IMG/VR virus record: IMGVR_UViG_3300032236_001251
Coordinates: 1 to 45,098 of that record
Strand: one strand, 5' to 3'
DNA length: 45,098 nucleotides
From: a virus
Each line of letters starts with the position of its first letter. Within the stretch, counting starts at the first letter, position 1. Of the stretch, positions 42,275-45,098 are shown piece after piece. The position numbers and the translations under genes were made by a program. The notes beneath the pieces are model-generated. The model did not search any database. It was not told the DNA's origin and saw nothing but the letters and a program-made list of their open reading frames with translations.

Positions 42275-42468
42275 TAAATTGCCACACTGCTTTCGTGACC
42301 TTTATCACAAACCCAAAAAACTTTATTTATCTGTCTATCCATTCCAGCAGATGTGACTACTTCATCACAATTTGCATCTTGACACTTAAAAGAACCTTCT
42401 ACTTCATCAAAAGTAGTTGTAATTTTTTTCTTAGGCTGATCATTAAGAAATTCTTCAAGATTTGTCAT
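42274..42468 (-). CDS. zinc-binding protein (64 aa)
   Basis: The ATG at 42468 lies 14 bases inside the recA end, behind AAAGGAAA; a longer frame start is buried further. SFKCQDANCDEVVTSAGMDRQINKVFWVCDKGHESSV has C29, C34, C54 and H58 as a zinc site. Role unknown; it follows recA tightly. Confidence 0.65.
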   Translation of the reverse strand: MTNLEEFLNDQPKKKITTTFDEVEGSFKCQDANCDEVVTSAGMDRQINKVFWVCDKGHESSVAI

Positions 42469-43459
42469 AAATTTCCTTTTGTAACTTTTCAACAACATCT
42501 GGACTTGATCTTAAATATTCTACCGTCTTTGCACGACCTTGAAATCTTTCTTCTCCAACGGTATACCAAGCTCCGCCTTTTTGAACAATACCCATCATTT
42601 CAGCAGTATCAAGAACTTCGCCTACTGAATCAACTCCCAAGTTTTCTCCTTGATAGTAAAAGTCATATTGACCTGACAAGTTTGGGGGTCCAAGTTTGTT
42701 GTAGTCAATAATCCAATTAACGGGACGACCCACTCTTTGTTCAATAATTTTGTCACCAACTTGAACTCCAGATTTAATAGCATTTGCTTCAGCTTCTGAT
42801 GACCAAAGTTTAATGACGGTACTAGAAAAGAATTTGACTGCCATTCCTCCAGTCGGGATGTGACTGGCATGCATAGAACCGAATTGATTTCTCTGTTGAG
42901 AAATAAGAACGAGTAATGTATTTTTATTGGCATAGTTAAGCATTTTAACTGCATGAGTCATATCCTTTGCTTCTGCACCTATCTGTTTTGTATCTTCAAG
43001 TTTTTTAAGATCTGTACTATCTTTTTCAAAATATATCGCTGGCAATAGAGCAGAGATAGAGTCTACAATAATAATGTCTATTCCCGCCTCCATTAATTGT
43101 TGTGCAATATCAACCATATCATTAATTGTTTTGGCTGGAGAATAAATAAGCTTTTCTGAATCTACTCCTAATTTGCTTGCCCATTCTGCAGAATAAGATG
43201 CCTCAGCATCAATCCAAGCACAGGTCTTGCCATTTTTTTGAGCATCAGCAATCATTTGTAAACAAAAAGATGATTTACCTGCAGATTTATTTCCCCAAAC
43301 AAGAACTTGTCTTCCAAAACCAAGTCCTCCTTTAAGAGCCATATTAAGGCCAATACTAGGAGTCTTTTGTTTTTCTACGTCTACTGTTGTTGCTAGTTGT
43401 ACTCTTGCTCTTGTTTTTGGATCTAGTCTTGCCAAGATCTCTTCTGTTACCATCGTCAT
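42455..43459 (-). CDS. recA: RecA recombinase
   Basis: 334 residues with Walker A GNKSAGKSS (56-64), Walker B IDIIIVDSISALLP (about 125-138), the L2-region LISQQRNQFGSMHASHIPTGGMAVKFFSS with the conserved QQRN signature and C-terminal motifs (DKIIEQRVGRP, WYTVGEERFQGRAKTVEYLR). It polymerises on single-stranded DNA and drives strand exchange. Slightly divergent from cellular RecA (GNKSAGKSS rather than GPESSGKTT). Its first 104 bases overlap the upstream gene in another frame. Confidence 0.93.
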   Translation of the reverse strand: MTMVTEEILARLDPKTRARVQLATTVDVEKQKTPSIGLNMALKGGLGFGRQVLVWGNKSAGKSSFCLQMIADAQKNGKTCAWIDAEASYSAEWASKLGVDSEKLIYSPAKTINDMVDIAQQLMEAGIDIIIVDSISALLPAIYFEKDSTDLKKLEDTKQIGAEAKDMTHAVKMLNYANKNTLLVLISQQRNQFGSMHASHIPTGGMAVKFFSSTVIKLWSSEAEANAIKSGVQVGDKIIEQRVGRPVNWIIDYNKLGPPNLSGQYDFYYQGENLGVDSVGEVLDTAEMMGIVQKGGAWYTVGEERFQGRAKTVEYLRSSPDVVEKLQKEIYDKS

Positions 43460-43616
43460 TTAAGCTCTTCTCTAACTCGGCAGCCACTTCTTTAATTTCT
43501 GCAATACGGCTGGAAGATAAATAATCTATTATCTTATATATTGCTTTTTCATCTTCTGCTCTAATGACCAAAAGATATTCGTTTTCCGTACCTTTTAAAA
43601 TATAGGATTTAGACAT
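43356..43616 (-). CDS. hypothetical protein with basic tail (86 aa)
   Basis: Starts behind AGGATAAG eight bases after a TATAAT. The first 52 residues (YILKGTENEYLLVIRAEDEKAIYKIIDYLSSSRIAEIKEVAAELEK) look folded; the remaining part, encoded within the overlapping recA start, is a Ser/Lys/Arg-rich tail (TRSKNKSKSTTSNNSRRRKTKDS). Because recA begins inside, the two proteins are probably coupled. Role unknown. Confidence 0.65.
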   Translation of the reverse strand: MSKSYILKGTENEYLLVIRAEDEKAIYKIIDYLSSSRIAEIKEVAAELEKSLNDDGNRRDLGKTRSKNKSKSTTSNNSRRRKTKDS

Positions 43617-43635
43617 CTTATCCTATTATACCAAT

Positions 43636-43878
43636 TTATTCAGGTTTTTGCTCAGCTTCTTTGATACTAGCATTATCCGCTAGTGCGAATGTTATCGCCT
43701 TAGTTTCTGGATCTTGCTTAATAGCAATACTCTTATCGCTGTAGTTAGTAAGTAGATCTTCTAGAGATACTTCTACTTCTGTAAGAGTCTTGATAATAGC
43801 TGCACAAATCTGCTCAATGCTGATATTTACACCATTATTTTGTTGCTCAGAAGTTACTTCTGTTGTTTCATCTGTCAT
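43636..43878 (-). CDS. hypothetical acidic protein (80 aa)
   Basis: Between the polymerase and the small basic gene; start overlaps the polymerase stop (TAATG). MTDETTEVTSEQQNNGVNISIEQICAAIIKTLTEVEVSLEDLLTNYSDKSIAIKQDPETKAITFALA has a helix followed by two strands. I recall such small companions of phage replication genes but cannot name a family. Confidence 0.6.
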   Translation of the reverse strand: MTDETTEVTSEQQNNGVNISIEQICAAIIKTLTEVEVSLEDLLTNYSDKSIAIKQDPETKAITFALADNASIKEAEQKPE

Positions 43879-45098
43879 TAGTTCACCTCCTTTACAAATA
43901 AAGTGCCATCATCCATTTTGGATATGGCGGGATCACAAATAGTTCCTGGTTTCATTTTACCAAGTGCTTTTGTATAAAGTTTTGGAAAGGCAATAACACG
44001 CTCTAGGTTTTTATCTGAATCAGATAAGATAATATGAGCCATCATTTTATTAGCCTTTGTTTTATAATGTGTAAAATCAAGAACCAACATTTTTCCATCA
44101 TCAATCTTTAACTTATCTCTATATAGCCAAGTTACGAAAGGATCGTCAATTTTATTTACTACATCATCTATTGTAACATATTTATGAATTCTATTGTCGC
44201 CAACTAAGAAAAAATACATCATCCCTGTTTCAATTTGTGTATTTTCACTATGGAATATACCAATAGATCCTGTATCATCTACAAGCTCAACTCTTGACCA
44301 TCCCTGCCCCTTTTTAATGGATTTAACCATAGCTAGTAGTACGAAGCATCCTTGCTCTAAAAACTCCTCTAAAGGGTCAATCTGGGCTTTAATTGATGGG
44401 CTTAGCTTTCCTGTATCAAACTTTGGTATGCCAAGGTATTCATAAAGATTTTCATTTTCCGTACCTTTGCGTGGGTTGTCTGGAAAAGCTGCAGCACCAA
44501 TCATATTAAGAGATTCTATAGCCCTTGCATTAATACCGCTGCCTTTTTCTTTTGCCTGTGCTGTAAAATCTTCATAACTTTTAAATGGTTGCATTGCAAC
44601 TATCTTGCTACTAATTTTATCGGAAATAAACTTAATGTTTGATAAACCAAATATAATTGAATTGCCTAAGATTTTAAAGTCTAGGTCTGATTCATTTATA
44701 TGTGGTAGAAGAACCTTAATGCCCAATCGCTTGGCTTCCAAGAGATAATCCGTTCTAGCATCTTTATCCTTTTCGTTTTTGAGAATGGCAAACATAAACT
44801 CAAGAGGAAAATAATGCTTAAGCCAAGCAGTATAATAAGAAAGCATACTGTACGCAATAGCATGCGAACGGTTGAACGAATAACCTGCGTGAGCTTCAAA
44901 ATCGTGCCATAGCTTTTGGGCATCTTCTGGCGTAATGTGCTTACTAGCACCTGTGATAAATTGGTCTTTATATTGATCAAATTCTTTAGCATCCTTTTTC
45001 TTTCCAATAATCTTTCTAACTTTATCAGCATCAGCCCATGACATCCCGCCCAAATAAACGCAAGCCTGCATAACCTGTTCTTGATAAATAATAACTCC
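43878..45098 (-). CDS. dnaE: DNA polymerase III alpha subunit, C-terminal part (5' end outside window)
   Basis: The frame is open to the window edge; the first visible codons read GVIIYQEQVMQACVYLGGMSWADADKVRKIIGKK, matching the DnaE finger segment (GI.VYQEQVM......G.S...AD..RR..GKK). HAGYSFNRSHAIAYSMLSYYTAWLKHYFPLEFMFAIL and RLGIKVLLPHINESDLDF are further DnaE hallmarks, and GWSRVELVDDTGSIGIFHS is the OB-domain. A bacterial-type replicative polymerase encoded by the phage; the palm domain with the catalytic aspartates is outside the window. Confidence 0.93.
   Translation of the reverse strand, partial: GVIIYQEQVMQACVYLGGMSWADADKVRKIIGKKKDAKEFDQYKDQFITGASKHITPEDAQKLWHDFEAHAGYSFNRSHAIAYSMLSYYTAWLKHYFPLEFMFAILKNEKDKDARTDYLLEAKRLGIKVLLPHINESDLDFKILGNSIIFGLSNIKFISDKISSKIVAMQPFKSYEDFTAQAKEKGSGINARAIESLNMIGAAAFPDNPRKGTENENLYEYLGIPKFDTGKLSPSIKAQIDPLEEFLEQGCFVLLAMVKSIKKGQGWSRVELVDDTGSIGIFHSENTQIETGMMYFFLVGDNRIHKYVTIDDVVNKIDDPFVTWLYRDKLKIDDGKMLVLDFTHYKTKANKMMAHIILSDSDKNLERVIAFPKLYTKALGKMKPGTICDPAISKMDDGTLFVKEVN

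Overview
The window is part of a low-GC, double-stranded DNA tailed bacteriophage, most likely infecting a low-GC actinobacterium such as a freshwater acI/Nanopelagicales lineage (host is an inference). Phage evidence: a large terminase with a neighbouring HTH protein, a CHAP endolysin, collagen-like and repeat-type tail or fibre proteins, tRNA genes and hundreds of tiny overlapping reading frames. Actinobacterial evidence: a WhiB-type four-cysteine protein, a DUF7455-type zinc protein, a proteasome-like Ntn hydrolase, a MSMEG_6728-type glycosylase and several apparently leaderless promoters. No portal, major capsid, tail tube or tape-measure gene is recognisable, so the genome extends beyond the window.

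Layout. (1) 1-8656, rightward: about 27 small genes, mostly of unknown function, in short operons. These carry an elaborate regulatory grammar: GC-rich mini-hairpin repeats, CRP-like TGTGA-N6-TCACA palindromes and a promoter family with a fixed TGTCGGTG-N8-TANNNT layout. A DUF932 protein, a tRNA-Asp and an Api92-like protein are the only recognisable products. A strong terminator closes the arm. (2) 8657-9228: AT-rich, gene-free region between convergent arms, with three copies of AGACATTACGAAG and two more CRP-like sites. (3) 9229-13319, leftward: tiny zinc-ribbon proteins, a PD-(D/E)XK nuclease, two membrane-anchored coiled-coil proteins, SSB and a pyrimidine-dimer-glycosylase-like protein. 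(4) 13410-16294, a rightward island: a secreted PA14/Ala-rich coiled-coil protein and two small membrane proteins. (5) 16384-32564, leftward: a secreted Ig-like surface protein with its own strong promoter and terminator, a proteasome-like protein, a secreted HNH nuclease, thioredoxin, WhiB, GroES-like, SLOG, endolysin, subtilase, Dps, Hsp20, glycan genes (UDP-galactopyranose mutase, Fringe-like transferase) and fibre proteins. (6) 32615-33402: six tRNAs with one unexplained 118-nt structured element packed between two of them. (7) 33409-36270: terminase module and an FmdB-type zinc ribbon. (8) 36312-39716: sugar-nucleotide, glycosyltransferase and FkbM methyltransferase genes. (9) 39713-45098: DNA recombination and replication (RuvC-like, Cas4/RecB-like, RecA, DNA polymerase III alpha, cut by the window edge).

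How it works together. The replication module (DnaE-type polymerase, RecA, RuvC, Cas4-like nuclease, SSB) suggests a phage largely independent of host replication. The stress-protein set (GroES-like, Hsp20, Dps, thioredoxin, proteasome-like) would maintain the infected cell or help virion assembly. The sugar genes probably decorate virion proteins or alter the host surface. Four proteins carry export signals (PA14 protein, Ig-like protein, HNH nuclease, subtilase), so the phage appears to act on or outside the host envelope. A strand-polarised CCCGCC motif runs along the top strand of the whole window irrespective of gene direction. All homology statements are from motif recognition by eye; nothing was searched against a database.
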